From Limiplasma sp036652695 (GTDB lineage Bacteria > Bacillota > Clostridia > Christensenellales > Aristaeellaceae): DNA of 64,000 nucleotides. The stretch is from assembly GCA_036652695.1 (NCBI GenBank), contig JAVVVJ010000006.1:10967-74966 (forward strand). The letters are read 5' to 3'. The notes beneath the pieces are model-generated. The model saw only the letters and a program-made list of their open reading frames with translations. It made no database searches and was not told the DNA's origin. Positions 43,881 through 51,605 of this stretch are shown here, piece after piece. Position 1 is the first letter of the stretch. Each line of letters opens with the position of its first letter. The position numbers and the translations under genes are program-made.

Positions 43881-43909
43881 ATCATACCTTTTTCGGGCGC
43901 ATCCGTCAA
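43881..43909 (-). promoter_or_regulatory. Promoter of the GT-C/Fdt/Gtr cluster
   Basis: Minus strand TTGACG (43904-43909), 17-base spacer, TATGAT (43881-43886). The same two hexamers and spacing recur at 44605-44633. Confidence 0.8.
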
Positions 43910-43915
43910 GCTTTG

Positions 43916-44575
43916 CTATTCCACCAGCGTAACGCCTAAAAGGCCGCTCAGCTGCACAAGCTGTAAGGACGTTACGCGAAGCCCGCGAACATCCCCCAGC
44001 TCAATGGACCAGCCTCCAATTTCACAGGTGGATACATCCAGCCCGCGCAGTGGCGTGCGCATCCACTGTGCCTGCGTGAGATCAGCCTCTAAGAACCGCA
44101 TCCGCTGAAGCTTCACATTCGACCAGAGGCTTTCGCGCAGGCGGCAGCGCAAAAAAGAGCTGCGCTCCAGCTTGCTGTCCCCCACGGAAAGATAGTCCAT
44201 CATGCAATCCTCGCAGCTTACGTTCATCCAAACCGCGTCGCCAAGCTCCATGCCCGTCATGCGGCAATGCGCAAACGTCACGCGCTGAAAGGTGGTGTTG
44301 TAAAGCCGAAGGTTATCCAGCTCGCATTTTTCAAAAGCACAGTCCACAAAGCTCATGCGCTTAATGGAAAGCTCCCCAAAATAGCAGTGCTCAAAATAGC
44401 ATCCAGAAAACTCCAAAATGCTTCCATGAAGGCCGTCCAGCTGATCGCGCACAAAACGAAAGCCAAGCACATCCCCATCGGCAAGCAAGGCCGCTTGGGC
44501 TACTACCTGCAATGGTTGATCTTCACAAAGCTCCGCGGGCAGCTCGGGCTTTACGGGCAGCGGTTGATCGGTCAT
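43916..44575 (-). CDS. Pentapeptide-repeat protein
   Basis: 219 residues, no signal peptide. From about residue 52 to 190 the sequence follows the A/C/S-x-F/L/M-x-x pentapeptide rhythm (SILEFSGCYFEHCYFGELSI; RMSFVDCAFEKCELDNLRLY; RMRFLEADLTQAQW), which forms a right-handed quadrilateral beta helix. The repeats are imperfect and rich in Cys and Met. Role unknown; quinolone-protecting Qnr proteins share the fold but not the recognised sequence. Own promoter; single gene. Confidence 0.85.
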   Translation of the reverse strand: MTDQPLPVKPELPAELCEDQPLQVVAQAALLADGDVLGFRFVRDQLDGLHGSILEFSGCYFEHCYFGELSIKRMSFVDCAFEKCELDNLRLYNTTFQRVTFAHCRMTGMELGDAVWMNVSCEDCMMDYLSVGDSKLERSSFLRCRLRESLWSNVKLQRMRFLEADLTQAQWMRTPLRGLDVSTCEIGGWSIELGDVRGLRVTSLQLVQLSGLLGVTLVE

Positions 44576-44604
44576 GAAGCTCCCTCCTTACGAATCTGGA
44601 AGGT

Positions 44605-44633
44605 ATCATAGCGTAGAATTCCACCTTCGTCAA
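44605..44633 (-). promoter_or_regulatory. Promoter of the pentapeptide-repeat gene
   Basis: Minus strand TTGACG (44628-44633), 17-base spacer, TATGAT (44605-44610). It lies back to back with the pfkA promoter, 16 bases away. Confidence 0.8.
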
Positions 44634-44649
44634 GAAAGAAACAGCAGGA

Positions 44650-44678
44650 TTGCACCCCCTTGCCATCCATGCTATAAT
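44650..44678 (+). promoter_or_regulatory. Promoter of pfkA
   Basis: TTGCAC at 44650-44655, 17-base spacer, TATAAT at 44673-44678 with an extended TG before the -10 (TGC). Confidence 0.82.
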
Positions 44679-44711
44679 CGAACGAACAATAGAAAGGGAG
44701 GTATTCATGCG

Positions 44712-45785
44712 ATGAAAAGAAAAATCGGTATCCTAACCAGCGGCGGGGACTGTCCGGGGCTAAACGCGGCGATACGCGGCGTAGCGCGAGCCGCCTACGA
44801 GCTCTTCGACGCCGAAATCATCGGCATCCGCAACGGTTACGGCGGGCTGATTGAGGGCGAGTATCAGGAGATGAGCAAGAAGCAGTTCTCCGGCATTCTC
44901 ACCCTCGGCGGCACGATTTTGGGCACCAGCCGCCAGCCGTTCCGCAACATGCGCGTCATCGATGAAACGGGTGTGGATAAGGTTGAGGCCATGAAAAAAA
45001 CCTATCGCGATTTGAAGCTGGATTGCTTGGTCACACTCGGCGGCAACGGCACGCATAAGACTGCGAACCTCCTAAGCGAGGAAGGCTTGAACATCATCGG
45101 CCTGCCAAAGACCATCGATAACGACATCTATGGCACGGATTTCACGTTCGGCTTCCATACGGCTGTGGATATCGCGACCGAGGTGATCGACCGCATCCAT
45201 ACCACCGCTACCAGCCATGGCCGCTGCATGGTCATCGAGGTCATGGGCAACAAGGCGGGCTGGCTGACGCTGTACGCTGGCCTCGCAGGCGGCGCGGACG
45301 TTATTTTGCTGCCGGAGATCCCCTATGATATCAATAAGGTAGCAGAAGCGGTAGAGGTTCGCGCGCGCAGCAAAAAACCGTTCTCCATCCTTGCTGTGGC
45401 AGAGGGCGCAATGAGCGTGGAGGAGGCAAAGATGAAGAAGAAGGAACGCGAGACCTTCCGTGCCGGTCTGCCCTATGATTGCATCAGCAAGCGCATCGCG
45501 GCGCAGCTGGAGGAAATGGTGGGCGTGGAGGCGCGCAGCGTGGTGCCGGGGCACATTCAGCGCGGCGGAAGCCCCAGCGCATATGACCGCGTGCTTTCCA
45601 CACAATTTGGCGTACACGCCGCACAGCTGATCCGTGATGAAACCTATGGCGTAACGGTCGCGTTAAGCGGCAATAAGATCATTCACAATCAGCTGGTGGA
45701 TGTCGCGGGCGTGCCAAAGCCCGTGCCCAAAGACGATACCGCCGTGATCACAGCCCGGCATATGGGCATCGCAATGGGTGACTGA
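44712..45785 (+). CDS. pfkA: 6-phosphofructokinase, Gly/Lys type of the mixed (group III/X) clade
   Basis: 357 residues from ATG 44712. Phosphorylates fructose-6-phosphate in glycolysis. TSGGDCPGLNAAIRG at the start binds nucleotide. The donor-determining sites read GGNGT (N112, G113) and LPKTIDNDIYGTDFTFG (K133). PPi enzymes usually have GGDD plus PKTIDND; E. coli-type ATP enzymes have GGDG plus PGTIDND. The Gly/Lys pair occurs in ATP-using members of the mixed clade, so ATP is the better guess. The Asp of GGDG that helps bind Mg is Asn here. A longer frame from 44574 crosses the promoter and is rejected; GGGAGG precedes the start. Confidence 0.9.
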   Translation: MKRKIGILTSGGDCPGLNAAIRGVARAAYELFDAEIIGIRNGYGGLIEGEYQEMSKKQFSGILTLGGTILGTSRQPFRNMRVIDETGVDKVEAMKKTYRDLKLDCLVTLGGNGTHKTANLLSEEGLNIIGLPKTIDNDIYGTDFTFGFHTAVDIATEVIDRIHTTATSHGRCMVIEVMGNKAGWLTLYAGLAGGADVILLPEIPYDINKVAEAVEVRARSKKPFSILAVAEGAMSVEEAKMKKKERETFRAGLPYDCISKRIAAQLEEMVGVEARSVVPGHIQRGGSPSAYDRVLSTQFGVHAAQLIRDETYGVTVALSGNKIIHNQLVDVAGVPKPVPKDDTAVITARHMGIAMGD

Positions 45786-45787
45786 CG

Positions 45788-46243
45788 ATGGATGAGGCAA
45801 AAAAAGCCGTGTTGAGGCGCACAGCGGAGGCGCTGGAAAGCGCGGGCGTACGGTGGGTGGTTGGCGCGTCGTTGATGCTGTATTTGCGCGGCGTGCTGGA
45901 CACCTTTCGCGATATTGATTTGTTTGTCAATGAAAAGGATTTTGCAAAGGCCGCCGAAGCGCTTGGCGGCTTTTGCGAAGTACGGCCTGCCAAGCAATCG
46001 GCGGTCTATGTGAGCGCAGGCTTTGCCTGCTATGCGCTGAACGGCGTGGAGATCGACCTGATCGGCGGCTATGCGATTCGCCACGCGCAGGGCGTGTATC
46101 GCTGGGAGGCAACGGCATCCGAAACGCGCGAGGTCGCTGGCGTTTTGGTGCCCATCGCGCCGCTGGAGGATTGGCATACCCTGTATAAGCTCATGCCCGG
46201 GTATGAGGAAAGGGTGAAGCAGATCGAGCGCTGCATGGGCTAA
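45788..46243 (+). CDS. Nucleotidyltransferase-fold protein (MNT-like), function unknown
   Basis: 151 residues. The segment VVGASLMLYLRGVLDTFRDIDLFV has the Gly-Ser helix and the Asp-x-Asp metal pair of minimal nucleotidyltransferases; a later EIDLIGGYAI strand may supply the third acidic residue. Similar small proteins include kanamycin-type and AbiEii/MNT-antitoxin-like proteins, but no HEPN or other toxin partner is present. It starts 2 bases after the pfkA stop, so it is co-transcribed with glycolytic pfkA for no evident reason. Converges with the secreted protein gene 10 bases downstream. Confidence 0.7.
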   Translation: MDEAKKAVLRRTAEALESAGVRWVVGASLMLYLRGVLDTFRDIDLFVNEKDFAKAAEALGGFCEVRPAKQSAVYVSAGFACYALNGVEIDLIGGYAIRHAQGVYRWEATASETREVAGVLVPIAPLEDWHTLYKLMPGYEERVKQIERCMG

Positions 46244-46253
46244 CGCCATTCCC

Positions 46254-47792
46254 CTATTCCAGCGAAACAAACAGCAGCAGTTCAAAGCACGGATAGCTAT
46301 CGCTGGCAACCTCGGCCGCCGCCGCCCCATCCCCGCCAGTGCCCAAGGACATGCCCACGCAGGTGCCATACATCATCACTCGCTCGCCCACGGCAAAGCT
46401 TGGCTTTTCGTTGCTGGTAACCAAAATAAGGTTTGAATAGGTATCCTTGCTCTTTGCCAGCGCCATCTGGATAATCCACTCGCTCCCGCTCTCCATCACG
46501 TTTACGATATAGGCGCGGTAGCCCATCACGCGGCCTTCATAGCCCTCCATCTTTTTGACGAGATTGGTGTAGCTGGGCTTAATGGCCTGCTTGGCGAGCT
46601 GCTTGCGCATGTCGTCATCCGTCCACTTGCGCGTAAAGGTGTAGGTGATGCGGCGGTCGGCAAGCCCCTTCTTGGAGAAGGCGAGGATGACCTCATACTC
46701 CCCCTCGTTGGAAGTGTCCAAATCCAGCTTAAATTTCCCGGCGGTCGTGACGTGCTTGGTCATGACCGTTTCGCCATTGATAAAAACCTGAATGCTCGCG
46801 CCCGGCTCGGAGGTTCCGGAAATGGTATATTCATCGGTGCTGATTACCTTGGGAACCTCGGCATTTGTATTCACGGTGAGCAACGTGTGCTGATAGGTAA
46901 CGGGATAGGCCAGCTCCATCACGTCCTCACCCTGATTTTCGCAGGTGATGGTAATGAGGAACACGCCTTCCTTGGGCAGCTTAATGGGGAGCTTAAACTT
47001 ACCAGACGCGCTCACCGTGACATCCGAAACAATCGGTTCAGGGTAGCTTAGCCCCATCACAACGGCGGTCAGCTTGACGCCCTCGGTGGCAGTGCCCGCG
47101 ATATCAAAGCTCTGCACGTTGGTTTCCGTGGGCGGCGCGTCCGTGATATTCACCTTCGCGCTCGCGGCAGGCGGAAGGGGCTTGATCTCAATAAATTTGA
47201 AGCTATCCCAAAGCTTGTTAAGGCTGGTGTTATCCTTGTTGGTAATCGCGCGGCCATGAACCTGCATATCAAAGCTAATCTCATAGCCGTTGCGGATGGT
47301 GCGGCGCATCAGGCCACGATGCACGATTTCGCCATTGTCACGCTTGCTATAGCGCAAAACCAAGAAGCGCCCATTGGGCGTGTTTTTCCAATTGGAGGTG
47401 GAATAATCATAGCCTGTGGCGCTATATTGGTTCTCTGGGTAAAAGCTCACGCGATAGCTGCCGCGCCATTCGTCGGATTGCTCGTTGACGTCAAACGTAT
47501 GGAGGGCGCGTTCATCCTGCACGGCGGTCAGCTCAAAGCACGCGTCCTGCTCCTGCGTCCATGCCTGCATCAGTACGCCGCGCTCCGCAAAATCCTTGGT
47601 GACAGCGTCCACGGTTGATCCACGGGCAGCAATCCAATCCACATAGGTGTTCAGATTGGTACCAGTGAGCACAATATAGTCCTCCGGCACATCGATGCTG
47701 CCATAGATATTGTCAAACACATAGGTCTCGGCACACGCGGGCAGACATACCAGCAACAGCAGTAAAACCAGCCACGGTATGAATTTACGCAT
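46254..47792 (-). CDS. Secreted protein with Ig-like domains and C-terminal OB-like domain (A of tandem pair)
   Basis: 512 residues. Signal peptide with LLLLLVCLPACAE: either a lipobox (LPAC) or a type I cut after ACA; both fit. Residues about 22-200 form a unique beta-rich domain; two Ig-like domains follow at about 222-305 and 313-390 (SDEYTISGTSEPGASIQVF is a typical bacterial Ig strand pair). The C-terminal 120 residues (YTNLVKKMEGYEGRVMGYRA ... VGERVMMYGTCVGM) look like an OB-fold nucleic-acid or ligand-binding barrel. Architecture is shared with the next gene upstream. Function unknown; surface location inferred. Confidence 0.7.
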   Translation of the reverse strand: MRKFIPWLVLLLLLVCLPACAETYVFDNIYGSIDVPEDYIVLTGTNLNTYVDWIAARGSTVDAVTKDFAERGVLMQAWTQEQDACFELTAVQDERALHTFDVNEQSDEWRGSYRVSFYPENQYSATGYDYSTSNWKNTPNGRFLVLRYSKRDNGEIVHRGLMRRTIRNGYEISFDMQVHGRAITNKDNTSLNKLWDSFKFIEIKPLPPAASAKVNITDAPPTETNVQSFDIAGTATEGVKLTAVVMGLSYPEPIVSDVTVSASGKFKLPIKLPKEGVFLITITCENQGEDVMELAYPVTYQHTLLTVNTNAEVPKVISTDEYTISGTSEPGASIQVFINGETVMTKHVTTAGKFKLDLDTSNEGEYEVILAFSKKGLADRRITYTFTRKWTDDDMRKQLAKQAIKPSYTNLVKKMEGYEGRVMGYRAYIVNVMESGSEWIIQMALAKSKDTYSNLILVTSNEKPSFAVGERVMMYGTCVGMSLGTGGDGAAAAEVASDSYPCFELLLFVSLE

Positions 47793-47816
47793 TTTTACAC
47801 CCTCCTTTGTTCATCA

Positions 47817-49298
47817 TCATGGAAGCAGCGAGCTCACCGTGAGCACGGGATATGCCTGTTCACCGAAGGTTTCCGCCTGCCCAGTCAGCGTGCCAATCAC
47901 GCGGACGCTTTGCCCCGGCGTAAGCTCGGCGGTGCTTGCGCATAGGCAGAGCAACCGCGCACCCTCTTGCAGCTCCAGCAAGTACATGGCCTGCCCGTGC
48001 TCATACCCAAGCTGTATAACCGTACCGGCGTAGAGCACGGTGGTATCCGCAAAGGGAGCGGGATCCTTCGCCAGATCGGCATACGCGATGCTCGCGGCGG
48101 CTTTGATCGCCGCATCGGCGGTCTGCCGGCGAATTTTGCCCTCCTGCTCCGCGCGGCGGTAGCCCGGCATCGAGGCGCGCACGGTGAACTTGTAATTGCC
48201 ATCCTTTTTGGTGGTCAGCAGAATGGAAAACCTTCCGTTTTCATCCACCGTTAGGCTGGAGGTCGTTCCGCCTTTCACAACCTGCACCTCCGCGCCCGGC
48301 AGGGTAAGGCCTTCCACGGTGAACTGATCTTGGTAGGAGGTGGCGCTGAGCGTGCTCAGCACAAGCGGAAGCTGCTGCCAATCCACCATTACGGTAAAGG
48401 CAAGCTCGGTTGTAAGCTTGTCCAGCCGCACGGCGATGCCAAGCTCATTGGGCTGCCCGTTGTTCAAATTTTTCGCGGTGATGCTGAAGGAGCCATCCTC
48501 CGCGGGAGAAATGGCAGAGGATGTGTTGCCGTCAAATTTCAAACGCAGCTTGGCGGCGGGGTCTGTAGCGCCCGTGATGACAAGCTGATTGGTACCAATA
48601 ACGGAAGGAATGGGATCAAGCGAAATTTGAATATCGGAATTATCGGTCGTAACAATCGCGTTTTCGGTGCTCAGCGTGGGCAGCTCCGCAAGCATAAGCG
48701 GTTGGCTTTCTGGGGAGGGCGCGCCTAGGCGCAGCGTGCGCGAGACGATGGAATGGAGCAAAGCAAGCTCCTGTTCCCCCACCGAACGGCCTACCACATC
48801 CAGCTGGAACGAATAGATATGCCCAAAATACAGCGTATCCAGCGCAAGCGTGTTCATCGCCATTGCACCCTTGCCGGACGTTTTCAGCACGGCATAATCC
48901 GCAAGCTCGCCCGACCATTCGGCGCTGTCCGCGCTATGCAGGCGCGCAAGCGAGCGCAGTAGCGCAGTGCGAGCAGCCGCGTCCAGCTGTGAAACGTCGT
49001 TGGCCTCCAAGCCCTCGGGCGCGGGCAGAACGCGAAGGTTCACCTGCAGGCCGTCCGGGCTGAGTACCATAAGATAGCTATCATCGCTTTCCATGGCGGC
49101 AAGCGCGGTCTCGGCGCTTACGTTGAGCAGTTTGAGCGCCTCCGGCGGCATATTGCTGCGCGTAAGGCAAAGCTCCCCATCGCTGGCGGCAAAACGAACG
49201 CCTTGCGCTGGCAGGTCAATGGCGAACGCAACGTTTGCGCCCGTGAACAGTATCATGAGCGTCAAAGCAACGAATGCGGTTCGCACGGCATAACGCAT
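47817..49298 (-). CDS. Secreted protein with Ig-like domains and C-terminal OB-like domain (B of tandem pair)
   Basis: 493 residues from the ATG at 49298. Signal peptide (MRYAVRTAFVALTLMILFTG ... AFA cut). N-terminal domain of about 190 residues, then Ig-like domains at about 230-315 and 320-395 (LPGAEVQVVKGGTTSSLTVD; FSILLTTKKDGNYKFTV), then an OB-like end (YADLAKDPAPFADTTVLYAG; LTPGQSVRVIGTLTG; YPVLTV). Same domain order as the protein of 46254-47792 with little identity, so an old duplication. GGAGG precedes the start. It is the first gene of this two-gene unit (24-base gap). Confidence 0.7.
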   Translation of the reverse strand: MRYAVRTAFVALTLMILFTGANVAFAIDLPAQGVRFAASDGELCLTRSNMPPEALKLLNVSAETALAAMESDDSYLMVLSPDGLQVNLRVLPAPEGLEANDVSQLDAAARTALLRSLARLHSADSAEWSGELADYAVLKTSGKGAMAMNTLALDTLYFGHIYSFQLDVVGRSVGEQELALLHSIVSRTLRLGAPSPESQPLMLAELPTLSTENAIVTTDNSDIQISLDPIPSVIGTNQLVITGATDPAAKLRLKFDGNTSSAISPAEDGSFSITAKNLNNGQPNELGIAVRLDKLTTELAFTVMVDWQQLPLVLSTLSATSYQDQFTVEGLTLPGAEVQVVKGGTTSSLTVDENGRFSILLTTKKDGNYKFTVRASMPGYRRAEQEGKIRRQTADAAIKAAASIAYADLAKDPAPFADTTVLYAGTVIQLGYEHGQAMYLLELQEGARLLCLCASTAELTPGQSVRVIGTLTGQAETFGEQAYPVLTVSSLLP

Positions 49299-49345
49299 GA
49301 GCAAATTCCTCCTCAGCATAACAAATCAAAAGTACCCTATTTTTC

Positions 49346-49375
49346 ATTTTATCACAAACAAGCGTGCAATGGCAA
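49346..49375 (-). promoter_or_regulatory. Promoter of the tandem secreted-protein unit
   Basis: Minus strand TTGCCA (49370-49375), 18-base spacer, TAAAAT (49346-49351). Confidence 0.6.
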
Positions 49376-49406
49376 GCAAAGCCCCGTAACAATTTCCAAA
49401 CTTCAT

Positions 49407-49435
49407 TTGACCGCGTGTTCGTATGGGTGTATGAT
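49407..49435 (+). promoter_or_regulatory. Promoter of the aldo/keto reductase gene
   Basis: TTGACC at 49407-49412, 17-base spacer, TATGAT at 49430-49435; the -10 overlaps a perfect palindrome. Confidence 0.78.
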
Positions 49436-49446
49436 AGCGCTATCAT
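49431..49446. promoter_or_regulatory. Perfect 16-base palindrome over the -10/start region, operator candidate
   Basis: ATGATAGC followed directly by GCTATCAT. It covers most of the -10 and the expected start point of transcription, the usual place of a repressor site. No regulator gene is adjacent. Confidence 0.65.
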
Positions 49447-49483
49447 CAAATGCGAAACAGCGGTGCGAAGGAGAGGAATCAGC

Positions 49484-50599
49484 ATGCCACATTTTGACAT
49501 TCCAAAATTGGGCTTTGGCCTCATGCGTTTGCCAATGAACGGTGAGAACGTTGATATGGAACAAACCAAGCAGATGGTAGATCTGTTTATGGAAAAAGGC
49601 TTCACTTATTTTGACACGGCCTTTGGCTACCTAGGCGGCAAGTCCGAGGCGGCGGCGAAGGAAGCGTTGGTGGATCGCTACCCTAGGGATAGCTTTCAGC
49701 TTGCCACCAAGCTGCCCGCATGGGCTGGCGCAAAGGATGCCGACGAGGCAAAGAACATGTTCTGGACAAGCCTAAAGCGCACAGGCGCGGGGTATTTTGA
49801 CTTCTACCTTCTGCATAACCTAGGCGGCCCTCGCACGCAGGTCTTCGATGATTTTGGCATTTGGGCGTTTCTGGCAGAGCAAAAGGCGGCGGGGCTGATC
49901 AGGCACCTTGGCTTTTCGTTCCACGATAAGGCCGACGTGCTGGAGGGCATTTTGAACGCTCATCCGGAGATGGAATTCGTACAGCTGCAAATCAACTACG
50001 CGGATTGGGAAAGCGAAGATGTGCAATCCCGCCGCTGCTATGAAGTCGCCCGTGCGCATGGCAAGCCGGTGATCATCATGGAGCCGGTAAAGGGCGGGTC
50101 GCTTGCCAACCTGCCGGACGCAGTTGCCCAGCCCATGCGCGACTTTGCGCCGGAAAGCTCGTTGCCCTCGTGGGCGCTGCGCTTCGCAGCCTCGCAGGAG
50201 GGGATTATTACGGTGCTCAGCGGCATGTCCACCCTTGAACAGATGAAGGATAACCTGCGCTCCATGTCCTCCTTTACGCCTCTGAGCAAGGAGGAGCGCG
50301 GGGTGCTTGCGCAGGTGCAGGAGAAGCTCCGCGCGGTGGAGCGCATCCCCTGCACGGATTGCCGCTACTGCATGAAGGGCTGCCCTCAGGGCGTGAAGAT
50401 CGCGCCAATCTTTGCGGCCATGAACCAGTATCTTATGTTTAACCACCTACAGGGCGCCAAAGGAAGCTATGCTTGGGAAACGCGCGATGGCGGCAAAGCC
50501 AGTGCGTGCATTGCGTGCGGACAGTGCGAGGATGCCTGCCCACAGCATATCCAAATCATCAAGGAGCTTCATAAAGCAGCCGAAATACTGGAGGCTTAA
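49484..50599 (+). CDS. Aldo/keto reductase with C-terminal 4Fe-4S domain
   Basis: 371 residues from ATG 49484. AKR barrel at 1-280: LGFGLMRLP, FDTAFGYLGGKSE with the catalytic Asp and Tyr, and the YDFYLLHNL-type strand (YFDFYLLHNLGG). The C-terminal part has CTDCRYCMKGCPQGV and CIACGQCEDACPQHI, two Cys clusters for iron-sulfur binding, as in the ferredoxin-like AKRs of anaerobes. Likely NAD(P)H or ferredoxin-linked reduction of an aldehyde or ketone; substrate unknown. AAGGAG precedes the start; a longer frame from 49364 crosses the promoter and is rejected. Confidence 0.9.
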   Translation: MPHFDIPKLGFGLMRLPMNGENVDMEQTKQMVDLFMEKGFTYFDTAFGYLGGKSEAAAKEALVDRYPRDSFQLATKLPAWAGAKDADEAKNMFWTSLKRTGAGYFDFYLLHNLGGPRTQVFDDFGIWAFLAEQKAAGLIRHLGFSFHDKADVLEGILNAHPEMEFVQLQINYADWESEDVQSRRCYEVARAHGKPVIIMEPVKGGSLANLPDAVAQPMRDFAPESSLPSWALRFAASQEGIITVLSGMSTLEQMKDNLRSMSSFTPLSKEERGVLAQVQEKLRAVERIPCTDCRYCMKGCPQGVKIAPIFAAMNQYLMFNHLQGAKGSYAWETRDGGKASACIACGQCEDACPQHIQIIKELHKAAEILEA

Positions 50600-50611
50600 C
50601 CCTCCCAATGC

Positions 50612-50665
50612 AAAAGCCAAGGGTTTCGCAGGCCATCTGCCCGCTGAATCCCTTGGCCTTTTTTT
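50612..50665. terminator. Terminator after the aldo/keto reductase gene
   Basis: GCCAAGGG (50616-50623) pairs with CCCTTGGC (50650-50657); A-rich on the left and a seven-base T run on the right. It also faces the end of the esterase gene. Confidence 0.75.
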
Positions 50666-50668
50666 GCG

Positions 50669-51487
50669 TTACGCCATCACATGATTCAGGAAGTTCTGCG
50701 CCATGGGCAGCCATTGCGCGTTGTAAGCATCATTGAATTGCGGATTCACCACACCGGAGCTGGGCGCGCTGCAAAGGGAGGCGCCGTGCCCGCCATGCGG
50801 GAAAACGTGCAGCTCCGTGCGCACGCCCGCCTCTGCCAGCGCCTGCGCCATCAAGAGGCTGTTCTGCACAGGCACGGCCTCGTCATCAAAGGTGTGCCAC
50901 AAAAACGTGGGTGGGCAGCAGGGCGTTACCCATTGATCCACAGAATGGCGGGCATGCACGTCAAGCGCGTCCGTGCCGCAAAGGTTGATAAAGGAATCGC
51001 GATGCGCATATACCCCGCCCGAAACAACCGGGTAGCATAGCACCATGGCATTGGGTCTGACGCTTTCGCAGGTAAGCCCCATTTCCTGCCAATACTCCGG
51101 CCTGTGCCAGAGCGTGCCTAGGCTGCCCGCCAAATGCCCGCCCGCCGAAAAGCCAAGGATAGCGATTTGATCTGGATTGGCATGATATTCATCGGCATGC
51201 GTGCGCACATGCGCAACCGCCGCCGCCGCGTCCTGCTGCGGCAGCGGAAAACGGTAAGGCGCTACGCGGTTCCAAACCACAAACACGTTAAACCCAGCGG
51301 CGGCAAAGGCCAGCGCCACCGGTTCGCTCTCGCGCTGGCTCAAAAAATGGTAGCCGCCCCCGGGGCAAATCACCACAGAGCGCCGCCTTGGCTTTGCGTC
51401 AATTTCGCTTGACACTTCCGGAATGTAGGTATCCAGCGGAAGCTGTACACCACCGGAAGAAAGAATCAAAATGCGCTGACCCACCAT
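50669..51487 (-). CDS. Alpha/beta hydrolase, acetyl-esterase/lipase-like
   Basis: 272 residues from ATG 51487. Oxyanion-hole segment VVICPGGGYHFLS, nucleophile GFSAGGHLAG (Ser), acid in HTFDDEAVPVQNS, and His in FPHGGHGASL complete a catalytic triad. This branch includes acetyl-xylan esterase-like and carbohydrate deacetylase-like enzymes; no signal peptide, so it would work on imported, acetylated sugars. GAGGTG lies 7 bases before the ATG; a GTG at 51496 is less likely. Lies downstream of the GH20 gene on the same strand, with a hairpin between them. Confidence 0.85.
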   Translation of the reverse strand: MVGQRILILSSGGVQLPLDTYIPEVSSEIDAKPRRRSVVICPGGGYHFLSQRESEPVALAFAAAGFNVFVVWNRVAPYRFPLPQQDAAAAVAHVRTHADEYHANPDQIAILGFSAGGHLAGSLGTLWHRPEYWQEMGLTCESVRPNAMVLCYPVVSGGVYAHRDSFINLCGTDALDVHARHSVDQWVTPCCPPTFLWHTFDDEAVPVQNSLLMAQALAEAGVRTELHVFPHGGHGASLCSAPSSGVVNPQFNDAYNAQWLPMAQNFLNHVMA

Positions 51488-51536
51488 ACCGTTCACCTCA
51501 TTATTATTGTTTGTACATCACAATGGGCGGTACAAA

Positions 51537-51560
51537 GCCGGACAGCTTTCGTTGTCCGGC
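51537..51560 (-). terminator. Hairpin between GH20 and esterase genes, possible weak terminator
   Basis: An 8-base stem GCCGGACA / TGTCCGGC with an eight-base loop; on the minus strand it is followed by TTTGT, a short T tract. Confidence 0.5.
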
Positions 51561-51605
51561 GTACCTCCCGCGCCAGCACAGGCGCGCGGTCACGGGTGCG
51601 GGGCT

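Noticed and set aside
43916..44575. Qnr-type quinolone-resistance protein
   Set aside because: The pentapeptide fold is shared, but repeats are irregular and no Qnr-specific loops are recognised; resistance cannot be claimed.
45788..46243. MNT antitoxin of a HEPN/MNT toxin-antitoxin pair
   Set aside because: No HEPN-type gene is next to it; the neighbours are pfkA and a secreted protein gene.
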